From Streptosporangium violaceochromogenes (GTDB lineage Bacteria > Actinomycetota > Actinomycetes > Streptosporangiales > Streptosporangiaceae), in assembly GCF_014654615.1 (NCBI RefSeq), contig NZ_BNBB01000034.1, forward strand, positions 1 through 60,552: DNA of 60,552 bases, written 5' to 3'. The notes under the pieces were generated by a model. It searched no databases, was not told the origin of the DNA, and worked only from the letters and a program-made list of their open reading frames with translations. How positions within the stretch are numbered: the stretch's first letter is position 1; every line of letters begins with the position of its first letter. The translations under genes were made by a program, and so were the position numbers. This document shows, one piece after another, positions 9,665 to 17,491 of this stretch.

Positions 9665-10138
9665 CGTCAGGGCCCCGTCTCCGGCCGTCTGCGGCCTCCC
9701 GTCACCGGGTGAGCGCGTTCGCCTCCCACGCGCCGGCCCGTCCGCGCGCGCCGGGCGGGCCAAGCCGCTCCCCGTTCCGCTATTTGCCACGGCATTCTGC
9801 ACATATATGGACGATACTCCCGCTGAGCAGCGACTTTGGGTCGTGTGCTCCACAAGATATGCACAGTAATCACGAAATTTGCAACTATATGGTGATGACT
9901 TAAGAGGGAAATGGATATGCCCAAACCCTCGGACAACCTGCCCCGCCCAGGGACGGACCACGCGATCAGTGAACAAAAAGCGAGAAGGGAACAGAAGCGA
10001 CGTATCACTCCCCCCTCCCCGGGTATCGTCGGAGGAAATCGCCGCATGAAGTGCAAGATCACGGTTCCTCGCCGAACACCCCGTCCGGCGAGCTCTTCGA
10101 GGGCGGCCCCGCCGCCCGGTTCAGGGGGTCTGCCCGCC
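9665..10138. other. Divergent intergenic region, SpoIIE-type gene / P450
   Basis: About 470 bp. A sharply AT-rich block (about 9780-9910), with repeated ATATATGG/CTATATGG motifs, probably holds divergent promoters. An open frame continues from 9911 into the P450, but its composition up to 10138 is not P450-like, so I treat it as leader. Confidence 0.5.
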
Positions 10139-11368
10139 ATGACCGACCACGTCAGCGACCACCTCGGCGACACACACGACGCCGGCTTCGAGCCGGCCGA
10201 CCTGCCGCGGATGCCCTTCGCCCGCGGCGGCCCGCTTGAGGTACCCGAGATGTACCGCACGCTGCGGACCCGCGAGCCGGTGACCCGGGTCCGCACCCAG
10301 GCCGGCGACGTCGCCTGGCTGGTGTCCGGCTACGAGGAGGCCAGACAGGCCTTCGCCGACCGGCGCCTGGGTCGCTCGGCCCCCACCCCCGAGCAGGCCG
10401 CGAGGTTCTCCTCCTCGGTGCTGATCGGCGGGCCGATCGGCGACATCGCGACCGAGCGGGCCGAACACCAGTGGATGCGACGGATGCTCGCCCCGGCCTT
10501 CTCCGCCCGCCGGATGACGGCCCTCGGCCCGCGCGTGCAGGAGTTCGTCGACGACCTGCTCGACCACATGGCCGGGCGGCCGCGCCCGGTGGACCTGCGC
10601 GAGGAGTTGTCGCTGCCGCTGCCCATCCTGGTGATCTGCGAGCTCCTCGGGGTGCCGTACGACGACCGGGGGCACTTCAGAAAGCTCGCCGACACGATGA
10701 CGGACCTGAGCGCCCCCGAGCGGGCGAGGGCCGCCATGACCGAGCTGGGCCGGTACACCCGTGAGATCGTCGTCGCCAAGCGCGCCGCCCCCGCAGGCGA
10801 CGTGTTCTCCGACCTCGCGGCCATGGACGCGCCCGACGAGCAGATCGCGGCGATGGCCGCGGGCCTGCTGTTCGCCGGTCACGAGACCACCGTCAACCGG
10901 ATCGACTACGGCGTGCTCCTGCTGCTCGCCAACCCGGCGCAGCGGGACACCCTGATCCTCGACCCCTCGCGGCTGGACGCGACCGTGGAGGAGATCCTGC
11001 GGGTGGCGGCGCCGGGCAACCACGGCATGCCGCGCTACGCCCACGAGGACGTGACCATCGGAGGGGTGACGATCAGACGCGGTGAGGCGGTGCTCATCGC
11101 CACGACGGCGGCCAACCGCGACGAGCGGGTCTTCGCCGACCCCGACCGCTTCGACGTCGCCCGGGACCCCGACACCCCTCATCTGGCCTTCGGCTACGCG
11201 GCGCGCTACTGCATCGGGGCGAGCCTGGCCAGGGTGGAGCTGCGCGCGGTGTTCGGCACCCTCTTCCGCCGTTTCCCCACGCTCGCCCTGGCCGTGCCCG
11301 CCGAGGAGCTGACCGAGCGCGGCGACTCCTTCACCGGGGGCGTCACCCACCTCCCGGTCACCTGGTAG
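10139..11368 (+). CDS. Cytochrome P450 with variant haem loop
   Basis: A 409-aa P450. The I-helix reads LLFAGHETTVNRIDYG, the K-helix VEEILRVAAPG, and the haem loop FGYAARYCIGASLAR. The loop has Ala where the second Gly of FGxGxHxC is usual, and Arg at the His position, while the Cys ligand and following Gly are kept. The ATG at 10139 (GTCTGCCGCC context, AGGGGG 11 nt upstream) gives a standard-length enzyme starting MTDHVSDHLGDTHD. There is no adjacent redox partner; it may borrow the ferredoxin system at 1805-3422. It ends at a shared hairpin with selB. The substrate is unknown. Confidence 0.93.
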   Translation: MTDHVSDHLGDTHDAGFEPADLPRMPFARGGPLEVPEMYRTLRTREPVTRVRTQAGDVAWLVSGYEEARQAFADRRLGRSAPTPEQAARFSSSVLIGGPIGDIATERAEHQWMRRMLAPAFSARRMTALGPRVQEFVDDLLDHMAGRPRPVDLREELSLPLPILVICELLGVPYDDRGHFRKLADTMTDLSAPERARAAMTELGRYTREIVVAKRAAPAGDVFSDLAAMDAPDEQIAAMAAGLLFAGHETTVNRIDYGVLLLLANPAQRDTLILDPSRLDATVEEILRVAAPGNHGMPRYAHEDVTIGGVTIRRGEAVLIATTAANRDERVFADPDRFDVARDPDTPHLAFGYAARYCIGASLARVELRAVFGTLFRRFPTLALAVPAEELTERGDSFTGGVTHLPVTW

Positions 11369-11380
11369 GTCACCTGGCAG

Positions 11381-11406
11381 GCCCGGCGAAAAGGAGCTCG
11401 CCGGGC
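11381..11406. terminator. Convergent hairpin between P450 and selB
   Basis: A 9-bp perfect inverted repeat (GCCCGGCGA with TCGCCGGGC) with an 8-nt loop, in the 43-bp gap between converging genes. Likely bidirectional. Confidence 0.6.
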
Positions 11407-11411
11407 GGCCC

Positions 11412-13199
11412 TCAGGCGGGGGGACGGCACCGGCGGCGGCTCTCGTCCAGGCGCTCGGTGAGCCCGCTGCGATCGAGGTGCTCCAGGAGCGGCACCGCCA
11501 CCCTGCGGCTGGTGTCCAGGGCCCTTCTGGCCTGGCTGACCGTGAACGGCTGGGGCAGCCGGGCCAGCAGCCCCGCCGCGCGGACGTCCGCGCCCGGAAG
11601 CAGCACGATCCCGGGCCCCACCCGCAGCAGGGCCCCCGCGCGCACGGCCGCCGCCACCTCCCGGGGCCCCAGACCCAGCTCGGCCAGCCGCCCCGCCTCC
11701 GGGGCGGCGAAGGGCCGGGACGACAGTTCGGCGCCGAGCCGCTCGACCGCCCGGGCGACCGGGACGGGCAGGCCCGGTGGCCCGGCGGCGATCCGGCCGC
11801 CCGCGACGGTGAGCGGGGGCCGCGCCAGCGCGGTGACCAGCCTCCTGTCGGGCAGGGCCAGCGCGTGACGGGCCGCCTCGACCGGCATGCCGGGCTCCAG
11901 CGGGTGCTCGGCGGCGTAGCGCGCCACCGCCCCGGCCAGCCGCTCCCCCAGCCGCGCCCAGTGCGCGGGATCGGCGTGCCAGTCCCCGCACACCGGCCCC
12001 TCCCCGGGGGCGCACCCCATGGCCAGCAGGTCTCCGGCGCCCAGCAGCCGGTGGGTGCGCAGCAGGGAGGCCGCGTCGGGCGGGGCCTGCACCAGCTCGG
12101 CCGCGCGCTCCCCGGCCGCGCCGCGCCGGCGCAGCGCGGGCGGGCGCACATCGAGCACACGCGCCCCGGCGAGCACACGTACCTCCCCCCTCCGGCGGCC
12201 GGGATCGCGCAGCAGCAGCACGTCGCCGGCGTGCAGGGGCAGCGGGCGGGCCAGGCGCAGCCGGACGATCCGTCCCCCCAGCGGCCGTACGGCGCACGCC
12301 ACGGCCGCCGACCCGATGTGGGCGGTCAACCGGCCCGGCAGGGCGACCTCCCCTCCAGCATCGGCCTCCCGCCCCGACGACATCGGGAAAACGGGGGAAA
12401 GGCGCGCGTCGACCAGGTCGGTGAGGGTCCAGGCGCCCGGGGTGAGGAGAGCCTGGCCCCGCTCGGGGACGCGCCGGGCCCGGAGGTTGACGGCCACCCG
12501 CGCCACCCCGGTCACCACGGCCCTCGGCTCCTTCAGGCTCTCCAGCCCCCGCACCCGCGCGCCGCCGCCGGGCAGCTCCAGTTCGTCCCCTACGGCGATC
12601 CGGCCCTGCGGGAGCGTGCCGGTCACCACCGTGCCGCTGCCGCGCACACCGAACACCCGGTCGATCCAGAGCCGCACCGGCGCCCCGGGGTCGGGCGCGG
12701 GCAACCCCGCCACCAGCCGGTCCAGGGCCAGGCGCAGCTCCCCGAGGCCCCGGCCGGTCCGCCCGCTCACCGCCGGCCCCCCGGCCCGCTCCAGGCCGGC
12801 CGCCGCCAGACGGGCCCGCGCCTCCTCCAGGGCCGGCGCGGGGTCGGCCAGGTCGGCGCGGGTCACCGCGAGCAGGCAGTGCCGTACCCCCAGGGCCTCC
12901 AGGGCCACCAGGTGCTCCTCCGACTGCGGCATCCAACCCTCGTCGGCCGCCACCACGAACATGACGGCCGGGACGGGGCCCACCCCGGCCAGCATGGTGG
13001 CCAGGAACCGCTCGTGCCCCGGAACGTCGACGAAGGCCAGCCGCTCCCCCGAGGGCAGCGTCGTCCAGGCGTAGCCCAGCTCGATCGTCAGCCCCCTGCG
13101 CCGCTCCTCGGCCAGCCGGTCCGGCTCCATCCCGGTGAGCGCCCGCACCAGCGTGGACTTCCCGTGGTCGACGTGGCCCGCCGTGGCGACGACGTGCAT
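11412..13199 (-). CDS. selB: Selenocysteine-specific elongation factor SelB
   Basis: A 595-aa translational GTPase that carries Sec-tRNA to the ribosome at UGA codons followed by a SECIS. G1 is GHVDHGKST (residues 8-16), G3 DVPGHERF, and G4 TRAD, the Thr-variant seen in SelB. Domains II-III follow (RLWIDRVFGVRGSGTVVTGT), then C-terminal winged helices (about 420-595) that would bind the SECIS RNA. The ATG at 13199 shares one base with the selA stop (TGATG), so selA-selB are translationally coupled. Its target, an in-frame TGA with SECIS, lies in fdhA in the same locus. Confidence 0.96.
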   Translation of the reverse strand: MHVVATAGHVDHGKSTLVRALTGMEPDRLAEERRRGLTIELGYAWTTLPSGERLAFVDVPGHERFLATMLAGVGPVPAVMFVVAADEGWMPQSEEHLVALEALGVRHCLLAVTRADLADPAPALEEARARLAAAGLERAGGPAVSGRTGRGLGELRLALDRLVAGLPAPDPGAPVRLWIDRVFGVRGSGTVVTGTLPQGRIAVGDELELPGGGARVRGLESLKEPRAVVTGVARVAVNLRARRVPERGQALLTPGAWTLTDLVDARLSPVFPMSSGREADAGGEVALPGRLTAHIGSAAVACAVRPLGGRIVRLRLARPLPLHAGDVLLLRDPGRRRGEVRVLAGARVLDVRPPALRRRGAAGERAAELVQAPPDAASLLRTHRLLGAGDLLAMGCAPGEGPVCGDWHADPAHWARLGERLAGAVARYAAEHPLEPGMPVEAARHALALPDRRLVTALARPPLTVAGGRIAAGPPGLPVPVARAVERLGAELSSRPFAAPEAGRLAELGLGPREVAAAVRAGALLRVGPGIVLLPGADVRAAGLLARLPQPFTVSQARRALDTSRRVAVPLLEHLDRSGLTERLDESRRRCRPPA

Positions 13200-14500
13200 C
13201 AGCCGGCCGCCCACGGCGCGGCCCGCAGCACGGCCCGCAGCACGTCGCCGTCGCGCTCGGCGGGGACGGTCCGCACGTCGAGCAGTAGCCGTCCCCCCTC
13301 GATCCGGCCCACGACGGGCGGGTCTCCCATCCGCAGCGGCGCGGCCAGCGCCCCGGGCAGGCTCACCGCGGCGCTCGGCAACCGCGTCCCGGGGGCGCCT
13401 CCACCGCCCACGGTGGCCTCGGCCGGCACGGCCCGCGCGTCGGCCCCGGCGGCGGCCAGCTCGCGGGCGAGCGCCTCGGCCCGCTCGCGCAGCGCCACCG
13501 GATCGGCCCTCAACGCCCGGTGCAGCGGGCACTCGGGGCCGCGCAGCGTGGCCTCCAGCGCGGCCAGCGTCAGCTTGTCCACGCGCAGCGCGCGGGCCAG
13601 CGGGTGGCGCCTGCACCGCTCGACCAGGTCACGGCGGCCCAGCAGCAGACCGGCCTGCGGGCCGCCGAGCAGTTTGTCACCGCTGGCGGTGACCAGGTCG
13701 GCCCCGGCTGCGAGGGTGGTCGCCGCGTCGGGCTCGCCGGGCAGCAGCGGCTCGCGCGCGAGCAGGCCGGAGCCGATGTCGGCCACGACCGGCACGCCGA
13801 GGCCGGTGAGCGCCGCGACCCCCACCGAGCCGGTGAACCCCTCGATCCGGAAGTTCGACGGGTGCACCTTCAGCACGAACCCGGTCCGCGGCCCCACGGC
13901 CGCCGCGTAATCGGTGCGGGAGGTGCGGTTGGTGGTGCCCACCTCGCGCAGGCTCGCGCCGGTGGAGACGAGCAGGTCGGGGATGCGAAAACCGTCCCCG
14001 ATCTCCACAAGCTCCCCCCGGCTGATCACGATCTCGCGTCCGGCGGCGAGCGCGGTGGCCGCCAGCACGAGGGCCGCGGCGTTGTTGTTGACCACGTGCG
14101 CGTCGCCGGCGGCGGGCACGGCCCGGGTGAGCGCACAGACCACGCCCCGGCCCCTGCGGGCCCGGACACCCGCCTCCAGGTCGAACTCCACGTCGGTGTA
14201 ACCCGCCGCCGCGACCGCCGCCTCCACCGCCGCGGGCGACAGCGGCGCCCTGCCGAGGTTGGTGTGGACGAGCACCCCGGTCATGTTGAGCACCGGCCGC
14301 AGGCTCGCGGCGTACGGCGGAAGCGCCGCCACGGCCGCGTCCGCGACCTCCTCGGGGCCGAGAACCCCTTCCCGCACCCGGGACTGGGCGCGCGCCACCG
14401 CCTCCTTGACCGTCGCCCGCCCCAGCCGCCCGGCCGCCGCCACCAGGCGGGGATCGGCGAGCACGGTGTCGGTGCGCGGTACGTGCCTGCGTGGGTCCAC
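13199..14500 (-). CDS. selA: L-seryl-tRNA(Sec) selenium transferase
   Basis: A 433-aa PLP enzyme converting Ser-tRNA(Sec) to Sec-tRNA(Sec) using selenophosphate. Motifs: LNMTGVLVHTNLGRAPLS near the N-terminus, VVNNNAAALVLA, VGTTNRT, and the PLP-lysine segment ASGDKLLGGPQAG. GTG at 14500 is chosen because it yields the family-typical start VDPRRHVPRTD. Only 14 nt separate it from a fragment of tRNA-Sec, so selA was probably once directly behind the tRNA gene. It is now read from the end of a small inserted island whose genes run in the same direction. Confidence 0.96.
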   Translation of the reverse strand: MDPRRHVPRTDTVLADPRLVAAAGRLGRATVKEAVARAQSRVREGVLGPEEVADAAVAALPPYAASLRPVLNMTGVLVHTNLGRAPLSPAAVEAAVAAAGYTDVEFDLEAGVRARRGRGVVCALTRAVPAAGDAHVVNNNAAALVLAATALAAGREIVISRGELVEIGDGFRIPDLLVSTGASLREVGTTNRTSRTDYAAAVGPRTGFVLKVHPSNFRIEGFTGSVGVAALTGLGVPVVADIGSGLLAREPLLPGEPDAATTLAAGADLVTASGDKLLGGPQAGLLLGRRDLVERCRRHPLARALRVDKLTLAALEATLRGPECPLHRALRADPVALRERAEALARELAAAGADARAVPAEATVGGGGAPGTRLPSAAVSLPGALAAPLRMGDPPVVGRIEGGRLLLDVRTVPAERDGDVLRAVLRAAPWAAG

Positions 14501-14514
14501 CCTTCGAACATAAA

Positions 14515-14554
14515 GCGGAGGCGGACGGGAATCGAACCCGCCAGGCCGAGAACC
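14515..14554 (-). repeat. attL/attR-like 40-nt copy of the tRNA-Sec 3' part
   Basis: Forty bases identical to 17300-17339, in the same orientation (offset 2785 bp). It covers the tRNA-Sec variable-arm loop, T arm, acceptor 3' strand and discriminator base. Beyond both ends the sequences diverge; the fragment lacks the encoded CCA tail present in the intact gene. This is the usual footprint of an element that integrated at a tRNA 3' end. Confidence 0.85.
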
Positions 14555-14627
14555 CGTTCCCCCCTGTTCCCGGCGCCGCCCCTGACGCGCTGGGCGGCAG
14601 ACAGCCCGCGCCGCGTCCGCAGCTCCC

Positions 14628-15059
14628 CTATTCCGGCGCGGACCGCACAGCGAAATCAACCACCGCGACCTGTTCGTCCCGCATCTCCAGAATCCACCTG
14701 TACGCGCGAGCCGTCTGTAGCGGCAGCGGAGGCAAAGGGACCGCGAAAGCGATGTTCAGCGGCACCCGCTTGGCCATATCGTCCATATGGGCTTCGCCGG
14801 GAAGAGAAAAGGAACCACTCAGGCGGATAGGCCCATCACCCTCGCCGAACGGGCAAACGGCGTTTCCCTCCTCGTCAACCAAGTGGAGGCTGAAACGAAT
14901 GGGGTTTTCGACCTCATCCCACGCGGCTCGCAGGAAACCGGAAATAGCGCTGGCCGGGACATTGGGGCCGGTGATCGACCAACCCGCCCCCAGCATGTTG
15001 ACCTTGCTTGATCCCTGATCCGTGTTCGCGGCGTCGCACAGAAGCAGGAAAGCCTCCAT
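14628..15059 (-). CDS. DUF6941-like protein
   Basis: A 143-aa protein beginning MEAFLLLCDAANTDQG and containing MLGAGWSITGP. The N-terminal pattern (LLxDAA...K-LGAGW) resembles the small DUF6941 proteins, whose function is unknown. The ATG overlaps the stop of the XRE gene (TGATG), making it the third gene of the toxin-antitoxin operon. No signal peptide or membrane segment. A hairpin at 14575-14598 (7-bp stem) lies downstream and may only partly stop transcription towards selA. It lies within the island between tRNA-Sec repeats. Confidence 0.7.
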   Translation of the reverse strand: MEAFLLLCDAANTDQGSSKVNMLGAGWSITGPNVPASAISGFLRAAWDEVENPIRFSLHLVDEEGNAVCPFGEGDGPIRLSGSFSLPGEAHMDDMAKRVPLNIAFAVPLPPLPLQTARAYRWILEMRDEQVAVVDFAVRSAPE

Positions 15060-15556
15060 CACGCGGCCCCCGGCCGCATGGACACCACTGCCCCCGGGTT
15101 GGCCGTCGAAGACGCATACGCCGCCACCGGCGCGTTGACCGGCGCGTCCCACCGCACACGCACGGGGGGATCGACGACTTCGCTGGGGGCGGGCGCCATC
15201 GGCAAGGCAGGCCGGCAGGGCGGTTGGACACGCCAATCAGGCACCGCCGGCTGTACCGGCCGCCGCTCCAGGGTCGCCTTACGCGGCTCCCCTACCCGCA
15301 CAAGCCGCACGTCGAGCTCGAACCCCATCGCGAAAAGGTAGTCGGCCAAGGTGTTGATCCGGACGTTGCCGTCACTGCGGAACACCTGGTTGGCGGCGGA
15401 ACGACGCACTCCCAGAGACTTGGCCACGTCGCTTTGGGCGAGACCGGACAACGTCAACGCCTGGTGGAGCGCGGCCAGAACCTCATGACGCAGCCGGGCC
15501 GAGGCCAGCGCCTTCGCGCCCCGGGCGGTACCGGCGATCCTTTCATAGAGATTCAT
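15059..15556 (-). CDS. XRE/HigA-like antitoxin with Pro-rich tail
   Basis: A 165-aa DNA-binding protein. The helix-turn-helix is at about 30-85 (LSGLAQSDVAKSLGVRRSAANQVFRSDGNVRI), followed by LADYLFAMGFELDVRLV, typical of antitoxins paired with RelE/HigB toxins. The last 65 residues are Pro/Val/Ala-rich and unusual for an antitoxin. The ATG at 15556 overlaps the toxin stop by four bases (ATGA), giving the HigB-then-HigA order. It is expected to neutralise the toxin and autoregulate the operon. Confidence 0.8.
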   Translation of the reverse strand: MNLYERIAGTARGAKALASARLRHEVLAALHQALTLSGLAQSDVAKSLGVRRSAANQVFRSDGNVRINTLADYLFAMGFELDVRLVRVGEPRKATLERRPVQPAVPDWRVQPPCRPALPMAPAPSEVVDPPVRVRWDAPVNAPVAAYASSTANPGAVVSMRPGAA

Positions 15557-15903
15557 GACGCCAGATCCTCCCGTCTCACCCATATGGCTTCGTCGATGTG
15601 GTTGCGTGGTGTCCGCCAAGACCTTTTGAGGAATCCGCCTGTCAACCGGATCGCCCCTGAGAAGGTCCGGGGAACGTCGAAGAAGGGCAGGCGTACGTCG
15701 CCGGCTTTGATCTCCCTGATGCCGTCGCGGAGATCGTTGAGTTCTCGGGGCACTGCCAGTGTTCCTGTCGCGGCGAAGCGCTCAAGGCGGACGAGTATGT
15801 CGGCGAGCCTCTGCGCGTCCTTGGGTTTGCGAGAGTTCTCCAGTTTCTTGATGAACTCATCCGCCCTGCACTCTCCTGTTGTGGTTCTGGCAGCTTCGAT
15901 CAT
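15553..15903 (-). CDS. HigB/RelE-like (Gp49-type) toxin
   Basis: A 116-aa protein from the ATG at 15903 (GGAG 8 nt upstream); the frame extends to 16020, but that part (a CPDC-containing segment) may be unrelated. The core LNDLRDGIREIKAGDVRLPFFDV, then AIRLTGGFLKRSWRTPRNHIDEAIWVRREDL, follows the HigB/Gp49 pattern: a beta-sheet, a Lys/Arg-containing GF-K segment and a final helix. Family members are ribosome-dependent mRNA interferases. It is translationally coupled to the XRE gene. Active-site integrity cannot be judged by eye. Confidence 0.75.
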   Translation of the reverse strand: MIEAARTTTGECRADEFIKKLENSRKPKDAQRLADILVRLERFAATGTLAVPRELNDLRDGIREIKAGDVRLPFFDVPRTFSGAIRLTGGFLKRSWRTPRNHIDEAIWVRREDLAS

Positions 15904-16020
15904 TTTTGCCGCTCCCCACTCGTAGTAGGTACGTCCGCAGTCCGGGCACGGAGTCCTACGTACAGGCAAAACTGTACCTCCCGTGGTGACGCACGTCTGT
16001 AGCGGGGTCGATAAGGCCAC

Positions 16021-16465
16021 CCTTACATAGCCTCAGCGGGTAGTCCTCCGAATACCGTCGGCTCCCCTGGATCCGTTACACATCCGTCCCGCACCGCCCG
16101 GACCTCGCCGGGCAGGAGACCGCAAATCCGGCGAAAAGGCGGCCTTCAGCACACCGCCCGGCCGGCCTCCCGTTCCCGCGCCGCGGCAGCGCGAAGATTG
16201 TCAGACCGAGCGGGCAACAGTGAGGCCGATCTTGACCTGCCCGCCCCCTGAAACCCGCGACGAGCGCCGTCCGCACCGGCTGCCGTCGCCCCGGCCTTCC
16301 ACAGCCCACCCGCGACCGTGACGGCGAATTGCCGGGATGAGGTGCGGGCCATCCCCGCGTGCGCGGGGAGCACACTTACTGACCTGCACACCGGCCGCCT
16401 GCCGTAGGCGATGGCAGCCCCGCGCCCGCCGACGCGGCGGCCGGCAGCACCACTGCCTCACCCGG
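16021..16465. other. Non-coding stretch inside the tRNA-Sec island
   Basis: About 445 bp separating the toxin-antitoxin operon from the unknown pair at 16466-17028. Apart from a single CRISPR repeat at 16346-16373, I see no gene. Frames reading LPAHAGMAR across the repeat are the familiar artefact of translating such repeats. Confidence 0.5.
16346..16373 (-). CRISPR. Solitary type I-E CRISPR repeat
   Basis: A 28-nt unit whose reverse strand reads GTGCTCCCCGCGCACGCG then GGGATGGCCC. This matches the actinobacterial type I-E repeat, with the CCCCGCG...CGCGGGG palindrome, almost exactly. No second copy lies 61 bp to either side, and there are no cas genes in the window. It is an orphan repeat, not an array. 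Confidence 0.7.
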
Positions 16466-16921
16466 TCATGATCCCTGGTTGCCCGTAGCGGCTGCCCGGT
16501 GGCCCTGGACGTCCCCTGAGCCGGTCTTTCCGATGTCGTGGAGGCGCTTGACGTCTTCAAGGAAGACGTCGAAGAAGTGGAGCAGACCGACTATGAGGCT
16601 GAGGGGCCGGGGCCCATCAGCGTCCGCCTCAGCGCAGAGCGCGACAAGAGTTTCAGCGTCCTTTTCCCACCAAGCGCGGGAAAGCTGGACGCCGCGCCGG
16701 AAGCTCTCCTCGTCCTGCCGGCGGTCCTTCTCGCGTTCGTCGGTGACGCCGGAGAAGGTGTGGCCGTCGGCCGTCGTGAAGTCGGCGGCAGGTACGAGGG
16801 ATCCCGTGGCCGGGTGGATGATCATCGGTGATCCGTCGTGTTCAGTCCAGCCGACGATGGAGTGGCGCTCCCGCGAGGGGTAGTAGTAGGCGTTCCAGCC
16901 TGTGGTGGCGGCTCTGATCAC
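16466..16921 (-). CDS. Hypothetical protein of the island
   Basis: A 151-aa protein (MIRAATTGWNAYYYPSRERHSIVGW...). The N-terminal 60 residues look like a small beta-rich domain (SIVGWTEHDGSPMIIHPATGSLVPA). The C-terminal half is helical and charged, with LSLIVGLLHFFDVFLEDVKRLHDIG. No signal peptide. It overlaps the small ORF upstream by ATGA, so the two probably form a transcription unit. Family not recognised; typical of accessory-island genes. Confidence 0.6.
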   Translation of the reverse strand: MIRAATTGWNAYYYPSRERHSIVGWTEHDGSPMIIHPATGSLVPAADFTTADGHTFSGVTDEREKDRRQDEESFRRGVQLSRAWWEKDAETLVALCAEADADGPRPLSLIVGLLHFFDVFLEDVKRLHDIGKTGSGDVQGHRAAATGNQGS

Positions 16922-17028
16922 AGTGGGCTCCCTGAGGCAATGATCGCCGTTCGGCGGAGAGCAGCGGCGAGGATCACAACCTCGTCGCGGTCAGTGTCGT
17001 TGCCGAGTTTGTCGTAAGTGGCGGTCAT
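16918..17028 (-). CDS. Small ORF or C-terminal remnant, unknown
   Basis: From the ATG at 17028 this encodes only 36 aa (MTATYDKLGNDTDRDEVVIL...), and the frame remains open to 17151 with a plausible FDRW segment just before the Met. Its ATGA overlap with the next gene supports real translation. Its position next to tandem repeats and tRNA-Sec suggests it may be the 3' stump of a gene truncated at the island edge. Confidence 0.35.
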   Translation of the reverse strand: MTATYDKLGNDTDRDEVVILAAALRRTAIIASGSPL

Positions 17029-17094
17029 CCACCGGTCAAAACCGCCACCTTGCAGAAGTTCGGCCCGGGCGGCTCCGGCGGCGGGGGCCGGTGG

Positions 17095-17139
17095 CGATGC
17101 ACGGTGCCGGGGGATCGCGATGCACGGTGCCGGGGGATC
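17095..17139. repeat. Two tandem 22-nt repeats
   Basis: The 22-nt unit at 17095-17116 is repeated exactly at 17118-17139 (period 23), each containing GATGCACGGTGCC. It lies between the island ORFs and tRNA-Sec. It could be an integrase/excisionase arm site or simple expansion; no integrase gene is present. Confidence 0.6.
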
Positions 17140-17297
17140 TCGGAGCCGCACGCTTGGGCCGGCACGGCGGCAACGGACGGCGGAACAGGCGTCGACGAGG
17201 TGCGACGGAAAGCGAAGCCCGTTGTGGACCTGGCGGCCTCGGCCGGCACCGTCGGCGAGTTATCGGAGGACCGGTACGCCTTCTCTTGTTCTCGCGG

Positions 17298-17393
17298 TGG
17301 CGGAGGCGGACGGGAATCGAACCCGCCAGGCCGAGAACCTCGGCCTCGTCGGTTTTGAAGACCGCGGGGGCCACCAGGCGCCCAGACGCCTCC
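17298..17393 (-). tRNA. selC: tRNA-Sec (anticodon UCA), intact with encoded CCA
   Basis: A 96-nt tRNA on the minus strand. The acceptor stem is GGAGGCG with CGCCTCC, discriminator G and an encoded CCA. The anticodon TCA is at 17356-17358 within CTTCAAA. The long variable arm, AGGCCGAG-GTT-CTCGGCCT, is the 8-bp extra arm typical of tRNA-Sec. The T arm contains GGTTCGATTCC. It decodes UGA with SelA/SelB and lies between selA and selD. Its 3' 40 nt are duplicated at 14515-14554, marking it as an integration site. Confidence 0.96.
17300..17339 (-). repeat. tRNA-proximal copy of the 40-nt island repeat
   Basis: The right-hand partner of the repeat at 14515-14554, lying inside the intact tRNA gene. 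Recombination between the two copies would excise about 2.8 kb and rejoin tRNA-Sec directly to selA. Confidence 0.85.
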
Positions 17394-17491
17394 GGAGGAA
17401 AACCTACCGGTCGCGGGTAGGACACCGGTGAGCGGGGACGACGCCACGCCGCGACGCGGGCGCCCCCGGCGGACGGGAGACGGGAGACGAC

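Noticed and set aside
9911..10138. 76-residue N-terminal extension of the second P450
   Set aside because: Not P450-like, Lys/Arg/Pro-rich, and ATG 10139 gives the normal length.
14515..14554. A second tRNA-Sec gene next to selA
   Set aside because: Only the 3' 40 nt match; anticodon, D arm and acceptor 5' strand are absent.
16285..16440. A multi-unit CRISPR array around 16346
   Set aside because: No repeat occurs at 61-bp spacing on either side; the CCCCGCG/CGCGG string near 16415-16440 does not align to the 28-nt unit.
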